Shown: positions 1-6,546 of the stretch, one piece after another
Layout of the letters: each line of letters starts with the position of its first letter
How positions within the stretch are numbered: the stretch's first letter is position 1
Assembly: GCA_013361595.1 (NCBI GenBank)
Contig: JABFXT010000246.1
Coordinates: 1 to 7,493, forward strand
Direction: 5' to 3'
Origin: Nocardia sp.
GTDB taxonomy: Bacteria > Actinomycetota > Actinomycetes > Mycobacteriales > Mycobacteriaceae
DNA: 7,493 nucleotides
Notes under the pieces: generated by a model
Database searches by the model: none
Seen by the model: only the letters and a program-made list of their open reading frames with translations
What the model was told of the DNA's origin: nothing
Position numbers and translations under genes: made by a program

Positions 1-731
<731 letters not shown>

Positions 732-849
732 CTACTCGTCTCTCCCCTGGGCATCGGTGGACGGGCGCGGTCGGCTCCGGCGCCCGTATTGCTGCTGGTG
801 GAATCGTATTCGATGGCCCCCACCCGGCTCACGTCGATATCCCTCGCCG

Positions 850-878
850 ATCACTGCCCGGTGCGCGGACACGGTCAA
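850..878 (-). promoter_or_regulatory. Candidate pheS promoter (weak)
   Basis: On the minus strand, TTGACC (878-873) lies 17 bp upstream of AGTGAT (855-850), giving a predicted start near 843 and a leader of roughly 115 nt before the GTG at 728. The -35 is good and the -10 matches only half of TATAAT. I see no Phe-rich leader peptide and no T-box in this leader. Confidence 0.25.
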
Positions 879-882
879 CCGG

Positions 883-888
883 TAAAGT
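883..888 (+). promoter_or_regulatory. -10 element for a near-leaderless GT87 transcript
   Basis: TAAAGT fits the actinobacterial TANNNT -10 consensus and places transcription start at about 895, two bases before the ATG at 897. The ATG has no Shine-Dalgarno sequence in front of it, which agrees with leaderless translation. No clear -35 is visible, which is common for this group. Confidence 0.45.
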
Positions 889-896
889 CCCCTCCG

Positions 897-2183
897 ATGA
901 CGAACGCCTTGACCCGCACCGAGACGCTCGCCGGACGTGCCCGCCAGCAGGCGGTCTGGCTGCTGCCGCTTCTGGCGGTGATCGTGACGTGGGTGTGCAT
1001 GTCGCACCCGATCGATCCGTTCCGCGCCATCAGTGGCGAATACATCGACCTCGAGGTCTATCGCCTCGGGGTCGAGGAGTGGCGCTCGGGCGGCGATCTC
1101 TACGGCCATCTCCCGGAGACGGCAGCCGATATCAGCCTCCCGTTCATCTACCCGCCGTTCGCGGCGCTGGCCCTCGGTATCTACGCACTGCTGCCGTGGA
1201 CCGCGTCGGTTATCACCTACCTGGTGGTCTCGATCGGCGCGCTGGCCATGACGCTGTACCTGGTGGCCCGTCAGATCTGGCCCCGCCAGGACCGCCGCCG
1301 GCTCGCCCTGCTGGTCACCGCGACCGCGACCCCGCTGTCACTGCTGCTCGAGCCGGTCTGGTCGACCCTGGATTTCGGTCAGGTCAACCTGATCCTGATG
1401 GGCCTGGTCGCGGCCGACTGCCTGACCCGCAATCCGCGCTGGCCGCGCGGTGTCCTGCTCGGTATCGCCGCCGCGATCAAACTCACTCCGGCGGCATTCG
1501 TCCTGTTCTTCCTGATCCGCAAGGACTACAAGGCCGCCGCGACGGCCGCGATCAGCGGCGCGATCGCCACGGCGATCGGGTTCGCGGTGATGCCCGACGA
1601 GTCGGTGCGGTACTGGTTCGGCGGGTTCGGCAATGTGGGCGGACTGAGCGGGTCGGAGTTCCAGACCAACCAGTCGATACAGGCGGTACTGGCCCGCTTC
1701 GCCGTCACCGGCACGGCGGCCACGGCGTTGTGGCTGCTCGCGGCGGTCGCGCTGGTCGCGGTGGCGGTGGCTGCCATTCGGCGGACCGGAACACCGCCGA
1801 TGATCGCCTTGGCGGTCAACGCGGTGGTCGCGCTGCTCGTCTCCCCCATCTCCTGGTCACATCACTGGGTGTGGGTGGCCCCGGCGCTGCTGGCGATGAT
1901 CGGCTACGCGACCACCCGGCCCTGGTCGGAGGTACGCGGATGGTATGCCGCGGCGGCGGCCACAGCGGTGGTCTTCGTCCTGGCCGAACACAACGACCTA
2001 CCCGGTAACGACGGCCGGGAGCTGGACTGGTCGGTCTGGGACAAGGTGATCGGTAACGGCTACGTCTGGTTCAGCCTGCTGCTGGTGGTGTTGTACGCGA
2101 CCGTGAGCCGGCGACAGCACCCCGTCGACCGGCCCGCCCCCACCGGCTCCGCCGAATCGCTGGTCTCGGTCCGGGAAAGCTGA
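897..2183 (+). CDS. GT87 (DUF2029) family polyprenol-phosphate-mannose-dependent mannosyltransferase-like membrane protein
   Basis: A 428-residue polytopic GT-C fold protein. Family members such as mycobacterial PimE transfer mannose from polyprenyl-phosphomannose to phosphatidylinositol mannosides or lipoglycans on the outer face of the membrane. Hydrophobic segments lie near 19-36, 83-100, 104-124, 136-150, 161-175, 184-207, 213-231, 273-294, 301-317, 324-338, 347-363 and 389-403. After the first segment, DLEVYRLG (51-58) carries the Asp expected to be the catalytic base of the family, followed by PFIYPP (82-87), AAIKLTP (192-198), TNQS (257-260) and WSHHWVW (320-326), all typical of GT87. 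The length equals that of PimE (about 430). The ATG at 897 is chosen because the hydrophobic N-terminus begins soon after it. The frame stays open upstream only as antisense to pheS. A GTG at 861 in the same frame is an alternative. The exact acceptor is not determinable from sequence. Confidence 0.88.
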   Translation: MTNALTRTETLAGRARQQAVWLLPLLAVIVTWVCMSHPIDPFRAISGEYIDLEVYRLGVEEWRSGGDLYGHLPETAADISLPFIYPPFAALALGIYALLPWTASVITYLVVSIGALAMTLYLVARQIWPRQDRRRLALLVTATATPLSLLLEPVWSTLDFGQVNLILMGLVAADCLTRNPRWPRGVLLGIAAAIKLTPAAFVLFFLIRKDYKAAATAAISGAIATAIGFAVMPDESVRYWFGGFGNVGGLSGSEFQTNQSIQAVLARFAVTGTAATALWLLAAVALVAVAVAAIRRTGTPPMIALAVNAVVALLVSPISWSHHWVWVAPALLAMIGYATTRPWSEVRGWYAAAAATAVVFVLAEHNDLPGNDGRELDWSVWDKVIGNGYVWFSLLLVVLYATVSRRQHPVDRPAPTGSAESLVSVRES

Positions 2184-2216
2184 TCGGCGACGCGCCGGTA
2201 GGGCGCGCCGCCGATC
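2182..2216. terminator. Bidirectional hairpin terminator between convergent GT87 and MFS genes
   Basis: The arms 2182-2196 and 2202-2216 pair at 14 of 15 positions (the mismatch is A2190 against C2208) around a 5-nt GGTAG loop. The hairpin begins inside the GT87 stop codon. No T-run follows, as is usual in high-GC actinobacteria. Its position between two convergent genes suggests it serves both. Confidence 0.75.
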
Positions 2217-2238
2217 GAACCGTCCGGCCGCGGGCAGT

Positions 2239-3687
2239 TCAGCTCACCGATTCCCGCGCGGTGATCCGGCCCGGGAGCAGGGCCGCGGCCAGCGCCCCCG
2301 CCGCGACGACGCCCGCGCCGACCCAGACCGCCGGCACCAGCCCGTCCACATAGCTCTGCGGGTCGGTGTACGCGCCGTACGAGGCGAACACCGACGCCAG
2401 CACCGCGATACCCATCGCCACCCCGACCTCACGCACCGTGTTGTTGGTGCCGGAAGCCACCGAGCGGTCCGCCTCCGGCACCGCGCCCATCACCACGGTC
2501 GCCAGCGGGGCGAAGGTCAGTCCCATCCCGAACCCGGCCAGCAGCAGCGGCGTCACGAAGGTGCTGTAGGCGAGATCCACCGCGGTGACGGTGGCCATCC
2601 AGGCCAGCGCCACCGCGAGCAGTGCCTGCCCGGTCACCAGCAGGATCCGCGCGCCGACCCGGTCGATCACCAGACCGGCCAGCGGGGCCACCACCATCGG
2701 CGCCATGGTCCACGGCATGGTGCGGATACCGGACTCCAGCGGGCTGTACCCCTGCACGACCTGGAAGAACTGGGCAAGCAGGAAGATCGAGCCGAAAACA
2801 CCGATCGAGAAGGCGAACGCCACCACATTGGCCACGCCGAAAGCCCGGATCCGGAACAGCCGCGGCGCGAGCATCGGCGCGGCGGCCCGCCGCTCCCAGC
2901 CGATCAGCCCGGCCAGCAGCATCGCGCCGCCGATCAGTGCCGTGAGTACGCCGCGCGAGGTCCAGCCCTCGTCGGCCCCGTGCACGATTCCCCAGACGAC
3001 TGCCAGCACGCCCGCCGAGGCGAGTACCAGCCCGACCGGGTCCAGCCGCCCGCCGCCGCCCCGTGATTCGCGCAGCGTCCAGATCACCAGCGGCAGCACC
3101 AGCACCCCGATCGGCACATTGACCCAGAAGATCCACTGCCAGCTGAGCCCGTCGACCACGGCTCCGCCGAGCAACGGGCCGACCGCCACGCCCAGTCCGG
3201 CGATACCGCCCCAGATCCCGATGGCTGCACTGCGCAGCCGTTCGGGGACCGCGTCCGACAGCAGGGTGAGCGAGAGCGGCATCACCGCGGCACCGCCGAA
3301 GCCCTGCACCACCCGCGCGGCGACCAGCATGCCCGGGTCGGTCGCGAGTGCGCAGGCCGCCGAGGCGAGCGTGAACACCGCGATACCCGCCACGAACACC
3401 CGGCGACGCCCCAGCCGGTCGCCGAGCGCGGACGCGGTGAGCAGCAGGGCGGCGAAGGACAGCGTGTAGGCGTTGACGAACCATTGGAGATCGCCCAGGG
3501 AAGCGTTCAGCTCGGTGCGGATCACCGGGAGCGCGTTGGTGACCACCAGATTGTCCAGGGTGACCATGAACATCGGAATGCCGACGGCGCCGAGTACGGC
3601 CGCCAGCGGCCGCCGGGGCGCCGTACCGAGCGCGGCGACGGCGGAAAATGCGCTGTTCGTGGGCGGTGGGCTCAGTATTTCGGTCAT
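2239..3687 (-). CDS. DHA2-family (EmrB/QacA-type, 14-TM) MFS drug-efflux transporter
   Basis: A 482-residue inner-membrane proton-driven exporter. After a 27-residue cytosolic N-terminus, TM1 contains LDNLVVTNALP (44-54), matching the DHA2 motif D1 (usually LDxTIVNVALP) with Asp45 kept. Motif A is GDRLGRRR at 89-96, and the antiporter motif C region is GIWGGIAGLGVAVGP at 157-171, followed by WQWIFWVNVPIG (183-194), a DHA2 hallmark. Length and hydrophobicity fit 14 helices. The start at 3687 is chosen over an in-frame ATG at 3759 because AAGGA lies 6 nt upstream and the predicted promoter begins transcription near 3724, downstream of 3759. The gene is divergent from tetR, the usual arrangement for an inducible multidrug pump with a local repressor. 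Likely substrates are hydrophobic or cationic drugs or an endogenous metabolite; the sequence does not say which. Confidence 0.92.
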   Translation of the reverse strand: MTEILSPPPTNSAFSAVAALGTAPRRPLAAVLGAVGIPMFMVTLDNLVVTNALPVIRTELNASLGDLQWFVNAYTLSFAALLLTASALGDRLGRRRVFVAGIAVFTLASAACALATDPGMLVAARVVQGFGGAAVMPLSLTLLSDAVPERLRSAAIGIWGGIAGLGVAVGPLLGGAVVDGLSWQWIFWVNVPIGVLVLPLVIWTLRESRGGGGRLDPVGLVLASAGVLAVVWGIVHGADEGWTSRGVLTALIGGAMLLAGLIGWERRAAAPMLAPRLFRIRAFGVANVVAFAFSIGVFGSIFLLAQFFQVVQGYSPLESGIRTMPWTMAPMVVAPLAGLVIDRVGARILLVTGQALLAVALAWMATVTAVDLAYSTFVTPLLLAGFGMGLTFAPLATVVMGAVPEADRSVASGTNNTVREVGVAMGIAVLASVFASYGAYTDPQSYVDGLVPAVWVGAGVVAAGALAAALLPGRITARESVS

Positions 3688-3704
3688 ATCCAGTCCTTGT
3701 TGTA

Positions 3705-3717
3705 ATCGACTGATAAC
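3705..3717 (+). repeat. Candidate TetR operator, copy 1 (13-bp direct repeat)
   Basis: ATCGACTGATAAC, repeated identically at 3740-3752. With one flanking base each side it forms an imperfect inverted repeat (TAATC-GACT-GATAA, four of five arm bases paired). It lies about +7 to +19 in the exporter transcript and upstream of tetR. Confidence 0.6.
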
Positions 3718-3739
3718 TAGGCTCGATACGACGGTATGC

Positions 3740-3752
3740 ATCGACTGATAAC
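3740..3752 (+). repeat. Candidate TetR operator, copy 2 (13-bp direct repeat)
   Basis: Identical to the copy at 3705-3717, 35 bp away start to start. It sits inside the -35/-10 spacer of the exporter promoter and overlaps the candidate tetR -10, so one bound repressor could control both directions. Assignment to the adjacent TetR protein is inferred from position. Confidence 0.6.
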
Positions 3753-3754
3753 AT
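3749..3754 (+). promoter_or_regulatory. Candidate tetR -10 element
   Basis: TAACAT fits TANNNT and predicts transcription from about 3761, 25 nt before the ATG at 3786, leaving room for the AAGGAGG ribosome site. No good -35 is present at 17 bp. TAGGCT at 3718-3723 is an alternative -10. Confidence 0.35.
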
Positions 3755-3775
3755 GTCAAGGGTCAGGCAGTCGAC

Positions 3776-3782
3776 AAGGAGG
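3776..3782 (+). promoter_or_regulatory. Ribosome binding site that sets the tetR start
   Basis: AAGGAGG is nearly a full anti-Shine-Dalgarno match, but only 3 nt separate it from the ATG at 3786, shorter than the usual 5-9. It argues against the upstream ATG at 3753, which lies in the operator/promoter. The ATG at 3810 would be spaced too far from this site. Confidence 0.6.
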
Positions 3783-3785
3783 ACC

Positions 3786-4352
3786 ATGCCGGAATCGACC
3801 AGGACCAGGATGACCGCCGGCGAACGCGGAGCGCAGGTACTGACCGCGGCGGTCTCCGCCTTCGCGGAAACGGGCTACGCGGCCACCCGCACCGACGAGA
3901 TAGCCCGCCGGGCCGGTGTCTCCCAGCCGTACGTCATCCGCCTCTTCGGCTCCAAACAGCGCCTTTTCCTGGCAGCGGTCGCCCAGGTCTGCGATCGGAT
4001 AGAGACCGTGTTCGCCGAGGCCGCCGCCGACGCCGGGCCGGGCGGGCCACTGGAAGCGATGTCCCACGCCTACGACCGGTTCCTGGCCGAACGCGAACTC
4101 CTGCAGGTTCTGCTGCATGCCTTCGCGGCCGCCGCCGATCCGGAGATAGGACCGGTCGTGCGGGAACGGTACGGCCGGATCTACCGGCTCATCGGCGAGC
4201 TGACCGGCGCCCCGGTCACCCAGAAACGGCAATTCCTCGCCTCCGGGATGCTGCTCACCGTGATGGCGGCACTACAGGTCGCCGGCCCCGATGCGATCCC
4301 CGCCGAATGGGCGACCGAACTGCTGGACGACCTCGCCGAATACGGCGACTGA
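3786..4352 (+). CDS. TetR/AcrR-family transcriptional regulator, probable repressor of the divergent exporter
   Basis: A 188-residue protein of normal TetR length. The N-terminal DNA-binding domain covers about residues 11-60: helix 1 around GAQVLTAAVSAFAETGY, then the helix-turn-helix from TRTDEIARRAGVSQPYVIRLF (34-54), with recognition helix about 46-54, closed by GSKQRLF (55-61). The rest (about 62-188) is an all-helical ligand-binding and dimerisation region, with no recognisable ligand signature. The close divergent layout with the MFS pump and the duplicated 13-bp element between them point to local, ligand-released repression of the pump and probably of itself. The start is set by the AAGGAGG site; a longer version beginning at 3753 adds 11 residues. 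The gene ends 51 bp from the convergent methyltransferase gene, where I see only weak hairpins. Confidence 0.9.
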   Translation: MPESTRTRMTAGERGAQVLTAAVSAFAETGYAATRTDEIARRAGVSQPYVIRLFGSKQRLFLAAVAQVCDRIETVFAEAAADAGPGGPLEAMSHAYDRFLAERELLQVLLHAFAAAADPEIGPVVRERYGRIYRLIGELTGAPVTQKRQFLASGMLLTVMAALQVAGPDAIPAEWATELLDDLAEYGD

Positions 4353-4403
4353 CCGGGCCCGCATCGTTGGCCGGCCGACCGGGCGAGGGCCACCCCGTCG
4401 CGA

Positions 4404-5234
4404 TCAGGCGCCGCGGAACCGGATCCGCGAATTCGCGTAGAGGCAGATCGCGGCGGCCGTCGCCAGGTTGAGGCTCTCCGCACGACCCCGGATCGGGATC
4501 CGGACACGATGATGCGCCCGCCGGGCCACCACCGGGTCCAGACCGTGCGCTTCGTTGCCGAAGAGCCAGGCGACCGGCCGCTCGAACAACTCGTCGGCGT
4601 CGTCGAGATCTATCTCACCGTCGGCCGCGGTCGCCATCGTGGTGATCCCGGCGGATTCGATACGGTCCAGCACGGCGGCGGTATCGCGCTCCCGGACGAT
4701 CGGCACGTGGAAGAGGCTGCCCGCACAGGACCGCACACATTTGCCATTGTGCGGGTCCACGCTGTCACCGGCCAGCACCACCGCGTCCGCGCCGACCGCG
4801 TCGACCACCCGGATGAGCGTGCCCGCGTTCCCGGGGTCGGCCATCGCGACCGGTACCGCCAGCATGCGCGGGAGCTCCACCGCCGGATCGGCGGCCGGGA
4901 CGATACTGTCCAGCGGCATATCCACCAGATCGCAGACCGCCACCAACCCGGGCGGGGTGACGGTCTCCCCCAGCGTCTGCGCGGCCCGGTCGGTCACCAG
5001 GGTCGTACGTACGCCCGCGGCTTCGGCGCCGGCGATCAGCGCATTCTCCCGAGCGGCGCCTTCGAGGGAATAGAACAGCTCGTGTACCCGCCCGACCTCC
5101 AGTGCGGCACCGACGGAGTTGGCGCCCTCGGCCAGAAACCGGCCCGCTTTTCGCCGTCCCGCACTCCGGTGCAGTTTCGCCGCGGAAACCACCCGCGCGT
5201 TGCGCCAGTCCATCGGTTCTTGTCGGTCACGCAC
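4404..5234 (-). CDS. SpoU/TrmH-family (SPOUT) RNA 2'-O-ribose methyltransferase
   Basis: A SAM-dependent RNA methyltransferase, most likely acting on 23S rRNA, although the target base cannot be read from the sequence. Numbering from the ATG at 5213: the N-terminal substrate-binding domain spans about 1-105 (KLHRSAGRRKAGRFLAEG at 13-30 is typical), then the knotted SPOUT domain. Motif 1 is DPGNAGTLIR (126-135, with the catalytic-type Arg135), motif 2 is WLFGNEAHGL (216-225), and motif 3 is IPIRGRAESLNLATAAA (239-255), with SLN in the knot. The mycobacterial relative near pheS is annotated tsnR, but thiostrepton resistance is not implied. Start: GTG 5234 is preferred because TACGAT at 5246-5241 would start transcription exactly there. 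The ATG at 5213 (269 residues) lacks a ribosome site but fits the family length better. The open frame up to 5339 is leader. Confidence 0.93.
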   Translation of the reverse strand: MRDRQEPMDWRNARVVSAAKLHRSAGRRKAGRFLAEGANSVGAALEVGRVHELFYSLEGAARENALIAGAEAAGVRTTLVTDRAAQTLGETVTPPGLVAVCDLVDMPLDSIVPAADPAVELPRMLAVPVAMADPGNAGTLIRVVDAVGADAVVLAGDSVDPHNGKCVRSCAGSLFHVPIVRERDTAAVLDRIESAGITTMATAADGEIDLDDADELFERPVAWLFGNEAHGLDPVVARRAHHRVRIPIRGRAESLNLATAAAICLYANSRIRFRGA

Positions 5235-5240
5235 CAGAAG

Positions 5241-5246
5241 ATCGTA
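5241..5246 (-). promoter_or_regulatory. -10 element for a leaderless methyltransferase transcript
   Basis: On the minus strand, TACGAT (TANNNT) has its last base at 5241, which places +1 at 5234, the first base of an in-frame GTG. No -35 is recognisable (GGAGTG at the expected place). Confidence 0.45.
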
Positions 5247-5340
5247 GTGGCCGCCCGGCCCGGCACTCCGGAGCAGGCCGGGCCCGGGTTCGCCGCGAGC
5301 AGAGGCGGGTCGGGCATTCGGGCGCCGCATCGATCGCACC

Positions 5341-5369
5341 TCGACAAACCGGCCGCGCGCCTCTATTTT
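5341..5369 (+). promoter_or_regulatory. Promoter of the NTF2-like/HxlR operon, leaderless
   Basis: TCGACA (5341-5346, five of six matches to TTGACA), a 17-bp spacer, then TATTTT (5364-5369). The predicted +1 is 5376, the A of the ATG, so translation would be leaderless, and no useful ribosome site precedes the ATG. This is the most complete promoter in the window along with that of the exporter. Confidence 0.7.
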
Positions 5370-5375
5370 AGAGGC
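5359..5375. repeat. Perfect 17-bp inverted repeat over the -10 and start site (candidate operator)
   Basis: GCCTCTA-TTT-TAGAGGC: two perfect 7-bp arms around TTT. It contains the whole -10 (5364-5369) and ends at the base before the predicted +1/ATG. A protein bound here would exclude RNA polymerase. The obvious candidate is the HxlR regulator encoded by the second gene of the operon. Confidence 0.6.
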
Positions 5376-5762
5376 ATGATCGACTCCCCGGTACTCACCA
5401 CCTGGCGATCCGGCGATACGGATGCCCTGGCGGCGACGGTCTCCGACGATGTGGTGTTCTCCAGCCCGGTCGCGGACTACCGCGGCCGGGACGCGGCGCT
5501 ACACATACTCGGACTGATCGCCGCGGCGATCGACGAGCCCCGGTCGATCCGGGCGATATCCGGCGCGGACGACGCGTTCCACCGCTTCGTCGCGCAGGTC
5601 GGTGGCACCGAACTCCAAGGCGTTCTCCACGAGGAACGCGATTCGACCGGCAGGCTCGTCCACATCACGCTGTTCCTGCGGCCGTATTCCGTACTGCGCA
5701 CCGCGATGGGCACCATGCGTCGCCTGCTCGAGACTTCACCGCTGCCGGTGCGGCCCGAGTGA
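5376..5762 (+). CDS. NTF2-like / SnoaL-type small alpha+beta-barrel protein
   Basis: A 128-residue cytosolic protein with no signal peptide or membrane segment. The pattern fits the NTF2-like superfamily: an N-terminal helix with a Trp-containing start and SGDTDALAATVSDDVVFSSPVADYRGRDA (12-40), then helix HILGLIAAAID (43-53), and strands with GVLHEERDSTGRLVHITLFLRP (82-103), whose acidic-Gly-hydrophobic turn and RP are typical of SnoaL-like folds. Family members include cyclases, isomerases and binding proteins for small hydrophobic ligands. No catalytic residues can be assigned with confidence. Its stop overlaps the GTG start of the HxlR gene by 4 nt (GTGA), so the two are translationally coupled, and it may handle or sense the regulator's ligand. 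The frame is open far upstream only as antisense to the methyltransferase gene; the promoter position fixes the start at 5376. Confidence 0.82.
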   Translation: MIDSPVLTTWRSGDTDALAATVSDDVVFSSPVADYRGRDAALHILGLIAAAIDEPRSIRAISGADDAFHRFVAQVGGTELQGVLHEERDSTGRLVHITLFLRPYSVLRTAMGTMRRLLETSPLPVRPE

Positions 5763-6133
5763 CGGCGGCTCCGGTGCCCTCGACTCCCCGGCCGGGCAAG
5801 CCTGTCCGTGGCTCGTCCACCGGCCGACCGGTCATGGTTCTGCTCGACCTCGTCGGCCGCCGCTGGACACTGCGCATCCTGTGGGAGCTGGACCGGGCCG
5901 CGCACCCCCTCACCTTCCGCGAACTACGGGCGCGATGCGACGATCTGTCCTCGAGCCTGCTGTCCCGCCGGCTCCACGAGCTCACCGAAACCCATCTGGT
6001 CGGCCGCGCCGAATCCGGCTATACGCTCACCGAACCGGGGACCCGGCTGCTCGGCCATCTCCGCCCGCTCACGACCTGGGCACAGGACTGGGCCACCGAG
6101 TTCGATATCGAGAGCCGGTCGCCTCGAACATGA
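5759..6133 (+). CDS. HxlR-family winged helix-turn-helix transcriptional regulator
   Basis: A 124-residue regulator of usual HxlR length. The core reads VLLDLVGRRWTLRILWEL (27-44), LTFRELRARCDDLSSSLLSRRL (51-72, helix-turn-helix with recognition helix about 63-72), HELTETHLVGR (73-83) and the wing GYTLTEPGTRLL (87-98), followed by the C-terminal dimer helix with TTWAQDWA (105-112). Many HxlR proteins have a redox- or quinone-sensing Cys just before the VLxxIGGKW segment. Here that region is GRPVMVLLD and has no Cys. The only Cys is C60, inside the DNA-binding domain. The GTG start overlaps the upstream stop codon (GTGA), which explains the lack of its own strong ribosome site. Probable role is control of its own operon through the inverted repeat at 5359-5375. 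This is an inference from location. Confidence 0.9.
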   Translation: MTAAPVPSTPRPGKPVRGSSTGRPVMVLLDLVGRRWTLRILWELDRAAHPLTFRELRARCDDLSSSLLSRRLHELTETHLVGRAESGYTLTEPGTRLLGHLRPLTTWAQDWATEFDIESRSPRT

Positions 6134-6134
6134 A

Positions 6135-6329
6135 CTAGGAGAAAGTCTCCAGGAACTCGCGGACGAAGCAGAGCGGGCAGATCGGATCGAACGGCGCCGT
6201 CGCCGGCTCGACCCGTTCGCCGGGCGTCGCGGGCACCACCGGGAGCTCCGCCGCGGCCACCGCCGGCTGCAGCCCGATCACGAGCGAGACCGCAGCCGCG
6301 GCAACGATATTCAGCACAGAACGGTTCAT
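6135..6329 (-). CDS. Small predicted secreted peptide with a CPLC motif (unrecognised family)
   Basis: A 64-residue protein I do not recognise. It has a clear Sec signal: MNR, a hydrophobic stretch at about 5-22 (VLNIVAAAAVSLVIGL), then AVAAA with a likely cut after residue 25 or 27. The mature part is only about 37-39 residues: a Pro-rich, low-complexity stretch (ELPVVPATPGERVEPATAP), then FDPICPLCFVREFL with C51 and C54 as CPLC, ending ETFS. There is no lipobox. The CxxC could form a disulfide, bind metal, or support a dimer. The start is well supported: GAGGAG (6340-6335) with a 5-nt gap to the ATG at 6329. A possible -10, TACGGT, lies at 6366-6361. Its stop is 1 bp from the convergent HxlR stop. 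Clear signal plus good ribosome site make it a real gene despite its size. Confidence 0.75.
   Translation of the reverse strand: MNRSVLNIVAAAAVSLVIGLQPAVAAAELPVVPATPGERVEPATAPFDPICPLCFVREFLETFS
6138..6150. terminator. Small hairpin just after the HxlR stop (weak)
   Basis: GGAGA-AAG-TCTCC is a perfect 5-bp stem 4 bp after the HxlR stop, inside the last codons of the opposing secreted-peptide gene. It could help end the HxlR transcript, but it is short and has no T-run. Confidence 0.25.
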
Positions 6330-6435
6330 GACTGCTCCTCGGCGCGATGGACGGGCCATCACCGTATCAACGCGCCCGGTCCGTCCACCCCCGGAATCCG
6401 GAACTGTCCCGCGCCGGGTGCGCGACCGGCCCGAT

Positions 6436-6546
6436 TCACCGGAACCGCGGGAGGCCGTCGGTTCCGGTCCGGGGCGCGGACCCGGTCACCTCGTATCCGA
6501 GCGGGAGCGGGCCGCGCTCGGCCACCTCATGGGCGACGAAGCCGGT
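6436..6546 (-). pseudogene. Possible relic or tiny ORF in the 3' region of the arsR operon
   Basis: Below the SRPBCC gene, one minus-strand frame stays open for 36 codons (from ACC at 6546, in a different frame from the SRPBCC gene) to a TGA at 6438-6436. Of these codons 33 end in G or C, as real genes here do. It has only a GTG (6525) as an internal start, with no ribosome site, and I recognise no family in the peptide (it includes GPLPLGYEVTG). It may be the surviving tail of a lost third operon gene, or a chance GC-rich frame. Confidence 0.22.
6438..6468 (-). terminator. Hairpin terminator below the arsR-SRPBCC operon
   Basis: Perfect 10-bp arms ACCGGAACCG (6438-6447) and CGGTTCCGGT (6459-6468) flank an 11-nt loop that can add a further 3-bp CGG/CCG stem. 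It lies 78 bp after the SRPBCC stop. No T-run follows. It would also end antisense read-through into the secreted-peptide gene region. Confidence 0.6.

Larger units (their letters stand above)
3731..3759 (-). promoter_or_regulatory. Promoter of the MFS exporter gene
   Basis: On the minus strand, a perfect TTGACA -35 (3759-3754) is followed after exactly 17 bp by TACCGT (3736-3731), which fits TANNNT. The predicted start is near 3724, giving a leader of about 37 nt. The spacer contains the second ATCGACTGATAAC element, and the first element sits just downstream of the start, so a repressor bound to either would block initiation. Confidence 0.7.

Noticed and set aside
989..2008. 339-residue plus-strand frame inside GT87
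   Set aside because: Out-of-frame Gly/Arg-rich shadow of a gene with clear GT87 motifs.
2585..3469. 294-residue plus-strand frame rich in Ser, Thr, Pro and Ala
   Set aside because: Antisense shadow of the MFS gene; low-complexity composition and no start signals.
3753..3785. tetR start at ATG 3753
   Set aside because: This codon overlaps the exporter -35 and the operator. The AAGGAGG at 3776-3782 serves the ATG at 3786.
4353..4403. Terminator between tetR and the methyltransferase gene
   Set aside because: Only weak 5-bp stems such as GTTGG/CCGAC with a wobble; too little to call.
4509..5375. Plus-strand frame continuous with the NTF2-like gene
   Set aside because: It is antisense to the methyltransferase gene, whose three SpoU motifs are intact. 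The promoter with +1 at 5376 defines the true start.
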